Position numbers and translations under genes: made by a program. 64,000 nucleotides of DNA from Coenobita brevimanus (Eukaryota; Arthropoda; Malacostraca; Decapoda; Coenobitidae), in the NCBI GenBank assembly GCA_032717465.1, contig CM064697.1, forward strand, positions 8,483,640 to 8,547,639, in the 5' to 3' direction. Below the pieces are notes generated by a model, which was not told the origin of the DNA, did not search any database, and saw only the letters and a program-made list of their open reading frames with translations. Shown here in pieces: positions 33,871 through 44,584 of this stretch. The first letter of the stretch is position 1, and each line of letters begins with the position of its first letter.

Positions 33871-34440
33871 ATACCGAACAGAATGTATGTCTTATTCGTT
33901 AACATTTTACGCCAGTTTCGCCTAAAATTATTGTATAGTAACAAAACAAGTTTATTTCTACTCATCTTACGCAATTTTCTCCTAAAAATATCAAACAAAA
34001 AGTATATTACGTATCCTGTACCGTCTTACGAAAGTTCCATCTTTAAAATTTTCGCTGAAGTAATGTCAGATTTATTGTAGACCATCTTACGTGTGTTGTG
34101 CCCATAACAACCGAGTGGCATTGCGACCACACCAACTTAAATTACGCCCACAAAAGCCAACGACGACAATGGCGCTATCTGTTCCTTTTCATCGTTGCGG
34201 CCTGAACACACAGAATATTGGAACCCTCGACAACGCGCCATAGATCCCCTGCCCTACCATGGACATTTACCCAAACCCCGTAAACAAACACACACACAAA
34301 CCCGAGAATCCCAACACCCTTCTTGCTCCTTTATGGTCGCCACGGATACTATGCCAAACGCAAACTCACACAGTACTGACGATACCACATTCTCAAGGGA
34401 AATATGTATATATAAATAAAAATAAAATGATAAAGAAATA
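33871..34440. other. Non-coding stretch
   Basis: Short echoes CATCTTACG/CGTCTTACG at about 33963, 34022 and 34083 with similar flanks (TTACGCCAGTTTCGCCTAAAAT and TTACGCAATTTTCTCCTAAAAAT) suggest a decayed tandem repeat of about 60 bp. No gene. Confidence 0.55.
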
Positions 34441-34441
34441 A

Positions 34442-34556
<115 letters not shown>

Positions 34557-34614
34557 GGCCAGGTTCCGGAAAACATTTCCCAACATCATGTATGCGTGTG
34601 TGCTTGCGCGAGCG

Positions 34615-34616
34615 CT

Positions 34617-34654
<38 letters not shown>

Positions 34655-34706
34655 GAAGAAGGGGCGGGGACGTTGTTTCCACTTTGCTGAGTGCGAATAT
34701 GAGCGA

Positions 34707-34765
<59 letters not shown>
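34615..34765. repeat. (GT)n(GA)n and facing (CT)n tracts
   Basis: GT/GA at 34616-34654 and CT at 34710-34765. The GA and CT tracts are reverse complements about 55 bp apart and could pair as a stem. Confidence 0.97.
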
Positions 34766-34768
<3 letters not shown>

Positions 34769-34995
34769 ATTCGAGAGTTACTACGCAGTCATGCTCGCCT
34801 GAATCAAAAAATCACTCCAGATGTTATATGACGATTTCCGAAACGCTATTGCTATGAATCGGGACATAAAAAATGAAAAAATAGTCCACAGTTAGAATAT
34901 TTCCAAGCAGCATACTCTGATTCACATGATATACTTGACATGAAGCTGTCGTATTTGCCACATAGATTTCTAATTCCAACTATAATCTCTTCGCT

Positions 34996-35201
34996 TTAAC
35001 TCCTCCTGTACAATGACGTGTTCCATATTATATTCGTTGTATCTCGAGAGAAATTAATTCACCTTAGGATTTTTTTTTTTTTTTACTACAGGGGTTATAT
35101 ATATACCGTTTATTAACCATTTGACTATCAGAGGCTCTTCCTAAGTTGAATAATCTGGCAAGGACAGAATATAAAAAATATGTCCCTGACGAAACCTTTA
35201 A
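34996..35201. mobile_element. Family A element with TTAA at both ends
   Basis: Begins TTAACTCCTCCTGTACAATG (34996-34999 TTAA) and ends GTCCCTGACGAAACCTTTAA (TTAA 35198-35201). Centre TTTATTAACCATTTGACTATCAG. The right arm CTTCCTAAGTTGAATAATCTGGC and GGACAGAATATAAAAAAT. About 206 bp. Confidence 0.75.
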
Positions 35202-35494
35202 TCCACAGTGTGTGTGTGTATATATATATACATATACTTCTCTGATTTCGAGGGTCTACGTCTGTTCTTTTGTAATCATTTGAACTACCTGATATTAATG
35301 TGGAAAACATCTGACTTTCCTTTTTTTATTTTCACACATTTAATAACACTCGATATCGATTTCACGAAACATATATGTAAATCTAACAGATCAGTGTGGA
35401 TGGGATAGGCTTTTGCTCTCCAGTGGTTTAACCCTGGCTGATCATTAATAATGTTTATATTACAGATAATTAGATATACACAGTCAGCCTAGGA

Positions 35495-35497
<3 letters not shown>
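35202..35497. other. AT-rich non-coding stretch
   Basis: Short (GT)n(AT)n at 35208-35233. No gene. Confidence 0.6.

Positions 35498-35549
<52 letters not shown>
35498..35549. repeat. (GA)n microsatellite
   Basis: Perfect tract of about 52 bp. Confidence 0.98.
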
Positions 35550-35552
<3 letters not shown>

Positions 35553-35649
35553 ATTCACAGATGCATGAAATAATAATAAAAATACAGATAACCGAAAATA
35601 TAGTACAGGGGTGAATAAAGAGTCCAGAGTTCATCCAGCATCCCTTCAC

Positions 35650-35870
35650 GGCCAGAAAAGTCTCCCTCCACCTCCCTCCCCTTCCCCTTCCCTTCCCCCT
35701 TCCCCTCCCCCCTCACCCATCGCCCCCACTCCATCCTTCGTCCTTCTTTGGTGATGGTGATGGGGTAGGTTCGGTGGTGGTGGTGGTGGTGGTTGAGATG
35801 GTTGTGCTGGTAGATTTGATAGTGATGGTGATGATAATGGTGGTGGATTTAGTAGTGGTCTGTCTTATTT
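35650..35870. repeat. CCTCCC tract, then (GGT)n and GATGGT repeat
   Basis: CCTCCCCTTCCCCTTCCC at 35668-35710, then GGTGGTGGTGGTGGTGG at 35776-35792 and TGATGGTGATGATAATGGTGG. Confidence 0.85.
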
Positions 35871-35989
35871 AACTTAGTTCTGGTGCAACCTCGGTCAATA
35901 ATTCCTTAATATTCAAAGGGGTTCCAAATTAATGAAGCCTGACTCCCAATCCATTTGATAATTCATGCTGCGAAAAAGAAAGAAACTGA

Positions 35990-36165
35990 TAAATATATAG
36001 ACAGACATTTAAAGACAGAGACGTATAGCCAGAAACCAATGGATAAATACTGTAGATTAGATACACAGACAGATACAGAGAAAAATAAACAGATAGGCAA
36101 AAAAGACAGAGTATATATGTGTAATAAACATCTATACAAAGATTTACAGACAGACACCAGACGTT
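35990..36165. repeat. Degenerate GACAGATA repeat
   Basis: AGACAGACATTTAAAGACAG, ACACAGACAGATACAGAG, CAGACAGACACCAGACG. Forward and reverse frames through it are artefacts. Confidence 0.75.
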
Positions 36166-36389
36166 CACAGTAAATACGGGTGGGAAAAACAATGTTAATG
36201 AACTGCTGACCACGGCTGCACAGTCTTCCATTTTCCCTCCATTCCTTCATTGATCCTCGTCTCTCGCATTCTTCCTCACGTCCACTGTCCATTAGGTCTA
36301 CTGTTATCTTCCTCTTTCTCCTGTTGTCTCTTTCTTTGCGACTAAACTTGGCACCTCTTTAGCCGCACTCGAAGGGTCTAGTTTCTTTG

Positions 36390-36530
36390 TACAGTCTCTC
36401 TCTCTCATTTTTTTTTTCTTCCTCCCTCTCCTATTCCCCGTCCTTCCCAGTCATCCTCTACCTCCCCTGCCTCACATTCTCCCTTCCTATTCTCCTCCAA
36501 TTCACCCTTTTCCATCCCTTTCTTTTGTGG
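36390..36530. repeat. Polypyrimidine tract
   Basis: C/T-rich top strand with CTCTCTCTC and CCTCCCTCTCC runs. Confidence 0.85.
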
Positions 36531-36645
36531 GGTGAGAAAGGGCAGGGTGTGGTCCTTCGGGAGAGTTAGGAGACAGGCTGAATCGGCTCCCCGGAATCAC
36601 AGAGCCGAGCTGAGTCAACACAAGGGTGGGGCGCCGAAAACGATG

Positions 36646-36648
<3 letters not shown>

Positions 36649-36717
<69 letters not shown>
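36649..36717. repeat. (GA)n microsatellite
   Basis: Perfect tract of about 68 bp. Confidence 0.98.
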
Positions 36718-36719
<2 letters not shown>

Positions 36720-36921
36720 CCGTAGTACGAAGTCTTCTGCTGTATATATCCTTTTCCCTTTTTGCATGCCTACCTTTTTTGTTTATTTCCCTTTTATTCA
36801 TCTTAGTCCTAGTTCTTCATTCTCATTAATTTTCTATCACCTCTCTTCCACTGTTTCTCCTACTCTCCCTTAACACTGTTCTGGTTAGCTGTTCATTTGT
36901 TCACTTACAGAATCATACGAG

Positions 36922-36926
<5 letters not shown>

Positions 36927-36965
<39 letters not shown>

Positions 36966-37222
36966 GTATCTATCGCTTTCTTTCTCCTTCCTTTCCCATT
37001 CCTTCCCTTCTCCCTTCGCCCTTCGTCAATTAGTTCCCTCCATTTTCCTGCATCTCTTTTTCCTCTTTCTTCAATGCCTTAGCCTTTCCTTTCCTTTCCT
37101 CTCTCCCTCCACCCTCCTTCACCTCCCTCCCTCCCTCCAGCAACACTTTCACTCCGTCCCAGTGCCTCATTTTTTCTCTCCCTCTGTCCCTCTCCCTTTC
37201 CCTTCCTCTCCCTTCTCGCCAC
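36927..37222. repeat. (CT)n microsatellite and polypyrimidine tract
   Basis: CT at 36927-36963, then irregular CCTTCC, TTCCCTC and CCTTTCC units up to the Kozak-like site at 37218. Confidence 0.9.
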
Positions 37223-37223
37223 C

Positions 37224-37330
37224 ATGAAATCAGGGGTGATGTGGCTTTCCTTCTTCGTAAACTTCACATTCCTCCACATGGGTACTCACAGTCTCCCTCT
37301 GGCCTGCGGATTCAGTGGTAATGGAAGCCT
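37224..37330 (+). other. Candidate signal-peptide-like start in a strong ATG context
   Basis: GCCACCATGA at 37218-37227 is an ideal eukaryotic initiation context. The ATG opens MKSGVMWLSFFVNFTFLHM followed by GTHSLPLACGF: a short basic N-terminus, a hydrophobic core of about 15 residues and a plausible small-residue cleavage region (PLA|C). After codon 34 the frame runs into polypurine DNA. A weak donor TGGTAATG lies at about 37316. It could be a short first coding exon of a secreted protein, or chance in the 130 bp of non-repetitive DNA between a polypyrimidine and a polypurine block. Confidence 0.2.
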
Positions 37331-38215
37331 AATGGAAGGAGGGGAAGGGGAAGGGAGGGAGAGAAGGGGCGTAAGGATGAGGAGAGGGGGAAGGGGGAGA
37401 AAAATTAGTGGGGAGAGATAGGGTACGGGAGTGACGGAGGGGAAGGGGGAGGGAAACTTGTTGAGAAAGGGAGCATGAGGGTGAGGGAGAAGGGAGACGG
37501 AGGGAGAAAAAGGGAAGAAGGAGTATAAGGAAAACTAAGCAGAAGGGAGAGAGAGGAAGGAGCAGGAGGGAGGAGAAGAACCAGGAGGGTGAAGAAAGTG
37601 AAAAGAAGAAGGAGAAAGAAGAGGGAGGAAGCGGATATGAGGGAGGATAAGGACAGGGCAGGAGTGTGAGGAGGAAGGACATATGTAAGAGGAAGAAACG
37701 GGATAGGAAACAGCAGGAGACACGGGACAAGTAACGGGAGAAGACGGAGAAGGGAAAAGAAGGAAAAGAAGATACGGTGAGGGCAACACAGATGTAAAAA
37801 AGGACAGAAAAATATGATGGGGAGGCGGTGCGATAAAGGCATCAGAAAATGAAGGGCAAGGTTGAAAGCAGGGAGGGTAAGAGGAGGGAGACTGATCAAG
37901 GGGAGAGCAGCTGAGGGAAGGGGAAAAAGATAAGGGAGGAACAGCAGAAGGGTGCATGAGGACAGGGATGCGGTGAATGAAAAAAAAGATAAAAACAACA
38001 ACAGAAATTTAACTGCAGTTTTAAAAGAAAATGAGAGAATAAGATGAATCCTGAGAATGAAAGGAAAGTCAAGTGAATGAAACAAAGATGAAGACGAAGC
38101 ATGAACGAAACAAAAAAGACATAAAAAAAATTGAGCCAGAAAGATACACAGGAAAAGATGGATAAGAGTGAGTGAGCGAGGGGGGAGGGAGGATAGATAG
38201 CAAAGCCGGTCGGTC
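37331..38215. repeat. Polypurine block, about 0.9 kb
   Basis: A/G-rich top strand, G-rich to about 37930 then A-rich, with irregular gggaggag, gaagaag and aggaaa units. Reverse open frames of up to 284 codons (37405-38259) are Ser/Leu/Pro/Phe-rich compositional artefacts. Confidence 0.88.
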
Positions 38216-38975
38216 TGTCTGCTAAAACTGGTTACCTCTAGCCCAACAAAAGGGCTCATTAGGTCGAGTGTTCTGATATTTCATGCGGGCGACACATCCC
38301 TACGGCCCCAGACAGTGATAGGCGACGAGGATACGTAAGATCGATCCTCCTGTACGTTTCCCTTGCTATTGTAGCCCTTGTGCCACCAGCCGCCTTAGTC
38401 TCGTCTCCTTCCCACAAGGCACGGGGATTCTTTAGAGGACGGGGTTGTCTGGCTGGATGAATTTAGAGGTGCAAGGACTCCAGCGGACGCCACAAGGGGG
38501 GCAGGATTCGAACTGGAGGTATTCAGATCCACATTCCCCCCTTTCCCCTACCCCCTCTCCCCCTCCTCCATACCCCTACCCCAGACACGGTCGCCATATT
38601 CCTCTCGATCCTCCTACACTGAAGAGAAATATTACCCTGGGCTGGATACGTCTGGCACAAATGACTTTCTAATCTTCCTTGGATAAACTTGAGTCTTTGG
38701 TGAATGAAAGGCTGGCTGGCTGGCAGCGGCTGAGCCCGGCTGATGTGTATATACCAACCAGCCATAGACGGAGCACACCCTTAATAAATTCCTGCCCCCG
38801 ACGTCCCTGACTTTTATATCTTGGAGTGTGACAGCGGCGGGGGGCTGAAGGGGGGGCAAGGGGAGGCTGATCCTTTACGTCAGCCAGCGGTGAGGGAAGA
38901 AGTGGATGGGAAAGAGTGTGATATCTTCCGTTTTTATATGTCTCCTTGGGTCTCCGCTATGATTTATACAGTGTA
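38216..38975. other. Unique mixed-composition stretch, no gene proven
   Basis: One of the longer stretches without simple repeats. CAGGATTCGAACTGG at 38503-38517 resembles a tRNA or SINE B-box in reverse, but no A-box or cloverleaf could be found. GGCTGGCTGGCTGGCAG at 38711-38727 is a short tetranucleotide tract. The frames have no recognised domain. Confidence 0.5.
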
Positions 38976-39138
<163 letters not shown>

Positions 39139-39365
39139 ATGTTTGTACTTACTGATTGAGCGATATACAAATATATTATACACCTCTCTATAATACACAC
39201 TGCACAGTTAAAAGCTGAAAAACTTTCGTCCATTGTTAATCAGTAATTTAAGGCTAAAATAAATGTACTTCCTATTGGGAAATCAGACTAATTGTGTTGG
39301 CTGCTGAATCAACACTACAGCCCCCTAACTCAGGTAAGCAGAGCAGCTCTAAATCATTCAAGCCC

Positions 39366-39600
39366 TTCCCACCACACCACACCACACCAAACCACACCAC
39401 ATCACATCACACCACACCACACCGCACCACAGCACAATACAGCACAGCACAGCACAGCACACCACGTAATTACACCCAACGCGACCCCACAGTGCACCAG
39501 TAGGCCCCACCTTAATATAACCTCATTCCATGCACCTCAACCTCACCTCACCTTACCCTATTTCACCTCACTCATCCTCAACCCACCCCACCCCAAGCTC
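39366..39600. repeat. CACAC/CACCA pentanucleotide repeat
   Basis: CCACACCACACCACACC, CACATCACATCACACC and AGCACAGCACAGCACAGCAC at 39370-39466 form an irregular 5 bp repeat. C/A/T-rich CCTCACC units continue to about 39600. Confidence 0.9.
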
Positions 39601-40243
39601 GCCCTGCCTGCCCGCCTGCTAATCTGTGAGTTATAGCCGTTCAGCACTGAGGAATTAAACATGGGGGAGGGGGGGACCTTGAGATTACGCAACGTGCACT
39701 TGGTATCAAAGCTTCTTACGGATTACCTTACACGCCGATGTAACACGGAAAAGCAAAACCAGCTGAGGCGAACAAGTGCATGTAAATGAAGAAGAATTAT
39801 AACTGAAGTAAAGGTGCATTTAACAAACAACTATCTTTTTGTGAAGCGAATAAGGTAAAGCGATTTTGTTACAGCAAAAACTGAGAACGGCAGGGCAAAG
39901 CATAAACACAAAAACTGGGTTTCAGACACAGCTGGCTCAGTTAATTCGCTGGCAAATGCATGGTACAGCACCATCAGGTACCAACAGCAACATCATGACT
40001 TTTGACTGAACATATACAGGTATTTCATTTTCATTATTGATAGACCAATTTTCATACAAATGCAAATGAGGACTGCGAATTACCTGAGTGAATCGTACAT
40101 TTTTCTCTTTTAATGTATATAATAACTGAATCAAAACCAGCATCTGTCTTCTCAAATTTTATGCGTTTGGAAGGAAGGTTTTTACACAACTGCCTGATAA
40201 GATCGCCAATCTTATATTGTATTTATCTGCAGTTGCATACGAT
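39601..40243. other. AT-rich stretch, no gene seen
   Basis: No domain, repeat or RNA gene recognised. Confidence 0.6.
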
Positions 40244-40403
40244 TTAACCATTTCACCCGAGGACGTAGATTTCATTTCATTCTTCCTCCTCCCAGACGAT
40301 TTTATTTCAGCTTTAGCAGGGCGTCCCTTAAAGCAAAATAAAACCGCCTGTTGATACCGAAAAAAAAAAAAAGGAAAAGACGTCACCGTACTGAAGAAGT
40401 TAA
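40244..40403. mobile_element. Family A foldback element, complete compact copy
   Basis: Begins TTAACCATTTCACCCGAGG (TTAA 40244-40247) and ends CGTCACCGTACTGAAGAAGTTAA (TTAA 40400-40403). Left inner arm CCCAGACGATTTTATTTCAGC. Right inner arm AAGCAAAATAAAACCGCCTG. The loop GGGCGTCCCTTAAAGC is itself self-complementary at GGGCGTCCC, so almost the whole 160 bp can fold into one hairpin. No coding capacity. Confidence 0.85.
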
Positions 40404-40712
40404 TGGAGCCAAGAGTACATATTAAAAACTACTCTGAGATGCTCTGGCCTAAACTGTGGACACGAAGAGGAGGAAGGCTGAGGTGAGGAACGGATCTAGA
40501 TAGGAATGGACAGAGATATGGGCACTGAATACTAGAATTAAAAACAAAATAAGATTAGGAAGCATGTGGAGGAAAAAGAAGGATGAAAAACGTAGAGATA
40601 AGTCAAATTACATAGATGGAATGGCGAAATAAATAAATAAAGTACTTTTGGGAGTTTAACAGGGGGAATAGAAGAGACAGAGGGAGATGAGAAGGAATTC
40701 GTAGATAAAACC
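40404..40712. other. A-rich non-coding stretch
   Basis: No gene or repeat recognised. Confidence 0.6.

Positions 40713-40713
<1 letters not shown>

Positions 40714-40767
<54 letters not shown>
40714..40767. repeat. (GA)n microsatellite
   Basis: Perfect tract of about 54 bp. Confidence 0.98.
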
Positions 40768-40768
<1 letters not shown>

Positions 40769-40889
40769 GGGAGGGTGCTGTGGGGGGTGAAGGTGGGGTT
40801 GGGTCTTGATAACTCAGGCCATATATTATCCCACCCGGGGCCCCCATGTCAGGATCTGAAACAAGATATTTGGAGGTATTCACAGGCCA

Positions 40890-41430
40890 AGGCAGTGGCG
40901 AGGGAAGGGAGGAGAGGGGGGGAGAAGGAAGGGTTGAAGGGGAAGAGTTAAGTCTGTGGGGAGGAGGGAGGGTTGTGCGGAGGAAGAAGAGCTTATGGGG
41001 GGAAGAAGAGGTAGGGAGATTGAGAGAGGCTGTGGGAGGGGGGACAGACGAAACAATAGGGGCAAAGGAAGGAGGGGAATAATGGGGAATGAAGGATTGA
41101 AAGGAAAGAGAAATGTGAAGGGGGTCAATGATAGTGGGATAGGAGTGGTATAAAGAGGGGAAGCTTGGACAGAAGAGGCGTGGAGAGAGAAAAGAGGAAA
41201 AAAGTGCGTGTTAAATCCAGAGAAATGAGAGGAGACAGAATAAAGTCTAGGGTGATGTGGCAAAGTAAACTAAAGGGGGGGCTGGATGGACGAAGAAGAG
41301 GAAGAGAGGAGGGCTAAAGAAGGAGCTGAGATGAAAGGACTGTGGGGAAGCAGCCAGGCTTACAGTGGGAAGAGAAGGGAAGGGAAGGGAAGAGAAGGGA
41401 AGGGAAGGGAAGGGAAGGAGAGGGAAGGGA
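40890..41430. repeat. Polypurine block ending in (AAGGG)n
   Basis: G/A-rich irregular DNA. GAAGGGAAGGGAAGGGAAG with GAGAAGGG variants occupies 41369-41427. Confidence 0.88.
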
Positions 41431-41509
41431 AATGAAATCCTTGGCTGACCCTTTACCCATCGATCACGTCTGGTTGAAATCGAATCAAAAATTGTTGAGC
41501 TATAATGTT

Positions 41510-41580
41510 GACATACATACACACACACATACATACATACATACATACAAACAAACAGACAGACAGAAAGAGAGACAAAC
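41510..41580. repeat. (CACA)(CATA)(CAAA)(CAGA) tetranucleotide series
   Basis: CATACATACACACACACATA, CATACATACATACATACAAA, CAAACAGACAGACAGAAAG: the unit mutates stepwise along the tract. Confidence 0.95.
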
Positions 41581-41854
41581 AGAAACGTACAGGTAGGCAA
41601 AACAATACCCTGTCTCGTTATGCGTCACAGATGTAACTATCCAAGCAAAGAAGCGGGAGGAAAGGAACAAATCTAAGTCAGGGGAATAGGGGAGGAATGA
41701 AAAAAGGGGGACAGGGAGAGGGAAAGAAGATAGGAGGGGATGAGGAAGGAACTTTTTGTGGGAGACATGCAGTAATCTGAGAAGTGGGTGGAAAGAAAGA
41801 TCTAAGCCTACTGGGGGATTGGAAGGGGCGTCCGTAAAGGGTTAGATGCGAAGA

Positions 41855-42185
41855 GGTAGAGTTTAGAGGTTTGGGTCGAAAAGGTGTAGAATAAAAGGGG
41901 AGGGGGAAGAGGTGTTGAATAAAAGGAGGAGGGGGTAAAGGTGTAGAATAAAAGGGGGAGGGGGAAGAGGTGTTGAATAACGGGGGAAGGGGAGAAGAGG
42001 TGTACAAGAAAGGGGGAGAGGGGAGAGATGCAAAATAAAAAGGGAGGGGAAAAGATGCAGAATGAAAAGGGAGGGGGATGAGGTGCAGAAGAAAGGAGGG
42101 AAGGGGAAGAGGTGTAGAAGAAAGCGGGGAGGGGGAAGAGGTGTAGAAGAAAGCGGGGAGGGGGAAGAGGGGGTACGACACAGGA
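41855..42185. repeat. G/A-rich minisatellite, unit about 30-33 bp, about nine copies
   Basis: Units of the type GGTGTAGAATAAAAGGGGGA + GGGGGAAGA, head to tail with indels. The last two (from about 42110) are near-identical GTGTAGAAGAAAGCGGGGAG, GGGGAAGAG. Reverse frames read SSTPLPPPPFI repeats, an artefact of the array. Confidence 0.9.
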
Positions 42186-42399
42186 GGAATGTTGGAAATG
42201 TGGAGGCAGTGAGGAGAATAGGAATCGTGGAATTTAAATGGAGGATGTTGAAAAAAAAAAAATGAGAGTGGACAGGGTATGAAAAGGCTGGAAACAAACT
42301 GAACTAATCCCCTTCTGTATCATGCCGATTTTTGTTTTTTTTAATTCGTTCTTAATACCGCAAGACCATTGTACTGAGCTTAATGGAAACCTCTCGCCC

Positions 42400-42530
42400 T
42401 GAGTAGTTGCAGTAGTAGTAGTAGCAGTAGTAGTAGTAGTAACATTAACACCAACAGCAAAAAGAACAACCACAACAATAAAAATAACAATAATAATAAT
42501 AATCATCATCATCATCATAACAATCGTCAC
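42400..42530. repeat. (AGT)n, (AAC)n and (ATC)n trinucleotides
   Basis: AGTAGTAGTAGCAGTAGTAG at 42411-42440, AAC/AAT at 42470-42505, ATCATCATCATC at 42503-42517. Confidence 0.93.
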
Positions 42531-42602
42531 AACATACCAGGCGATAGGACTACAAAGGCAACTATTTCTGATAAACCATCCAACGATTTTGCCCTCATCT
42601 TT

Positions 42603-42688
42603 GGCTCTCTTATTTTGTTCTTACTTTTTCTCAAACAGAACAATCTTGAGGGGTTCTGGCCTTTGGTTCCTTTTTCCTCGTATAAAAA
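42603..42688. mobile_element. Family C dispersed repeat, copy 2
   Basis: GGCTCTCTTATTTTGTTCTT...GGGGTTCTGG...TTTGGTTCCTTTTTCC...TATAAAAA matches 9078-9165 in the same orientation, with CATCGAC downstream in both. Confidence 0.75.
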
Positions 42689-43275
42689 TTAAAACATCGA
42701 CACCCACGAGGACAGGTAACCACGATTTTCACCACCTGAGGGTTAATTAAGAGAAAAACTTGTACAGAAGGGGTAATCAGCGCGGTACACCACAGGCAAT
42801 GGGACCTCAGAAGCAGCCAATCAGAAAAGTAACCCATCGGAACATTAACCACATACCTGATGAGCCAATAACGGGCCTTCAGTAATGGGGAGGGAAGGCC
42901 GGACAGACAATCAGATTACCGTATACTACTGAGCACATCTGGAGCTGGATGGAGGAGGACAATGGCTGTATCAGGTTAGGAGGTAATTACACAGCTATTT
43001 CACGTCGATATGCAGTAAGTACAGTTATTATTCTCAACCTAACCTCTCCTCACAATTATCATCACCTCCATCATCATCATCATCGCTCTCTCCTTTTATT
43101 ACATCCATCATCATCATCATCATCATCATACTGTATTTTTAGTCATTATAACCATTAATATAATTCCTACTACAACGATTGGTGGATGAGGAAGCACATA
43201 GCATGCCTAATCACCAACCTCTACTACATAATTCCTTCAAATACTGTAGGTCATATACGTAACTTTTAAAAACCG
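42689..43275. other. Unique stretch with one exon-like frame
   Basis: An ATG at 42949 opens MEEDNGCIRLGGNYTAISRR (then YA) and runs to a consensus donor GCA|GTAAGT at about 43014. No acceptor-flanked partner or domain was recognised. (ATC)n/(CAT)n tracts lie at 43066-43083 and 43105-43129. Confidence 0.3.

Positions 43276-43278
<3 letters not shown>

Positions 43279-43332
<54 letters not shown>
43279..43332. repeat. (CT)n microsatellite
   Basis: Perfect tract of about 53 bp. Confidence 0.98.
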
Positions 43333-43333
<1 letters not shown>

Positions 43334-43699
43334 CTTTTGAACGCCGTACTCATACACTCTATTTTCTCTCTCTTTGCTGGCCCTCAACCTCTGCCCATAA
43401 TCCAGTTCAAGTGCTCTCTTTCTTTTCTTTACCTTCCCTCAAACACTCTTGCCTCTTTGAAACCCCACTCGAATGCTCCAGCCTCACTTTACCTCACACT
43501 CTCATACTTAAGCGAACGTTGTGACCACCAAGACAGCAAGGTAGCATCTGAATACACGGGGGGAATTTCCAGTCTCCCATCTCGCTTCTTTTAGTCGCCT
43601 TCCACAACACGCAGTTAACAAATGGATACACTTCTCCAACATCTACCCTCACACACTTGATATACGCTGATAACAAGACAAAAACAAAGGCTGTACAAA

Positions 43700-44170
43700 A
43701 AAGCATATGCTGACTGGACAGAGATATGAATTGGATAAAGAAATACGAACATTAGGCAGACAGTGAAATTGAGTGGACAGAAAAACATAAGTAAATAAGG
43801 TATGCTGGACAGAGGCACAAAATGAACAGAGTAACATAAATCTGACAGTGGGGAAAAAAGCTGGAAGGAAAATCACAAGCCGGATAGAATACTAGAACCT
43901 GGAAGTAAAAAGATAAATTGGACAAACAAAATTAACTTGGAGAAACAGCACACGCATTAGTAACATAGTATGATACGCATAAGCTACAGAGGGAAGCGAA
44001 AGCCGAACGGAAATATTCAAGAAGACTAAAAAAAGGGGGAGGGGGAAGATGCAACAGATGATGATAGATACAAAATTCATATTAAAAAAGGAATAGGAGA
44101 GAAAGATTACAGGACAGAGAAACGTAAAGTATGCCCTGGAACATAATCTAAACAAACCTGTGGACTTCAT
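43700..44170. repeat. Strongly diverged tandem repeat (GGACAGA.AAACATAA type)
   Basis: Recurring GGACAGAGATATGAATTGG, GTGGACAGAAAAACATAAG, TGGACAGAGGCACAAAATG, GAACAGAGTAACATAAATC and GGACAGAGAAACGTAAAG at intervals of roughly 25-50 bp indicate an old short-unit tandem repeat. No coding content was recognised. Confidence 0.55.
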
Positions 44171-44227
44171 AGATCATTATGACCACAGAAACAAATGAAA
44201 ACAAAGAAACACGAGCCAGGCAATTAT

Positions 44228-44407
44228 TTAAAATTATTTTTGTTTGCTCCAGATAATTTTATTCATTATAAGAAAGGCCTCTAATAGAAACAGGGTTACT
44301 GAAGGCTATAGTTAATCCGTCTAGTCCAAAGTCTATCTCAAGCTGAATAAAATCGTCTGGCGGAAGAAAAAAAATAATCAAAGTCGTCATTGTGGTAAAG
44401 GAGTAAA
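44228..44407. mobile_element. Family A foldback element, good copy
   Basis: Left arm TTTGCTCCAGATAATTTTATTCATT. Centre AGGGTTACTGAAGGCTATAG. Right arm CAAGCTGAATAAAATCGTCTGGCGG, the cleanest match to the consensus arm, then AGTCGTCATTGTGGTAAAGG. Outer TTAA is not preserved. Confidence 0.8.
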
Positions 44408-44584
44408 ACACAAGGTGCAGGAAAGAAACAACAGCAGCACAAGGAAAACCAGCACCGAGGTAGAGAAAATAAAGAGAGGATGACAGGGGTGGCGAGGATG
44501 ATGAGGGATAGGAGCCCTGGGAAAACAGCCATCAGGGGGCCATTCTCTCTAAGTGGGGGATTCCGCCGTCCACCCATTTCAGGG

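Noticed and set aside
37405..38259. 284-codon reverse open frame
   Set aside because: Same cause: polypyrimidine on the coding strand lacks stop triplets.
38495..38530. tRNA or tRNA-derived SINE (CAGGATTCGAACTGG resembles a B-box in reverse)
   Set aside because: No A-box, acceptor stem or anticodon arm could be built around it.
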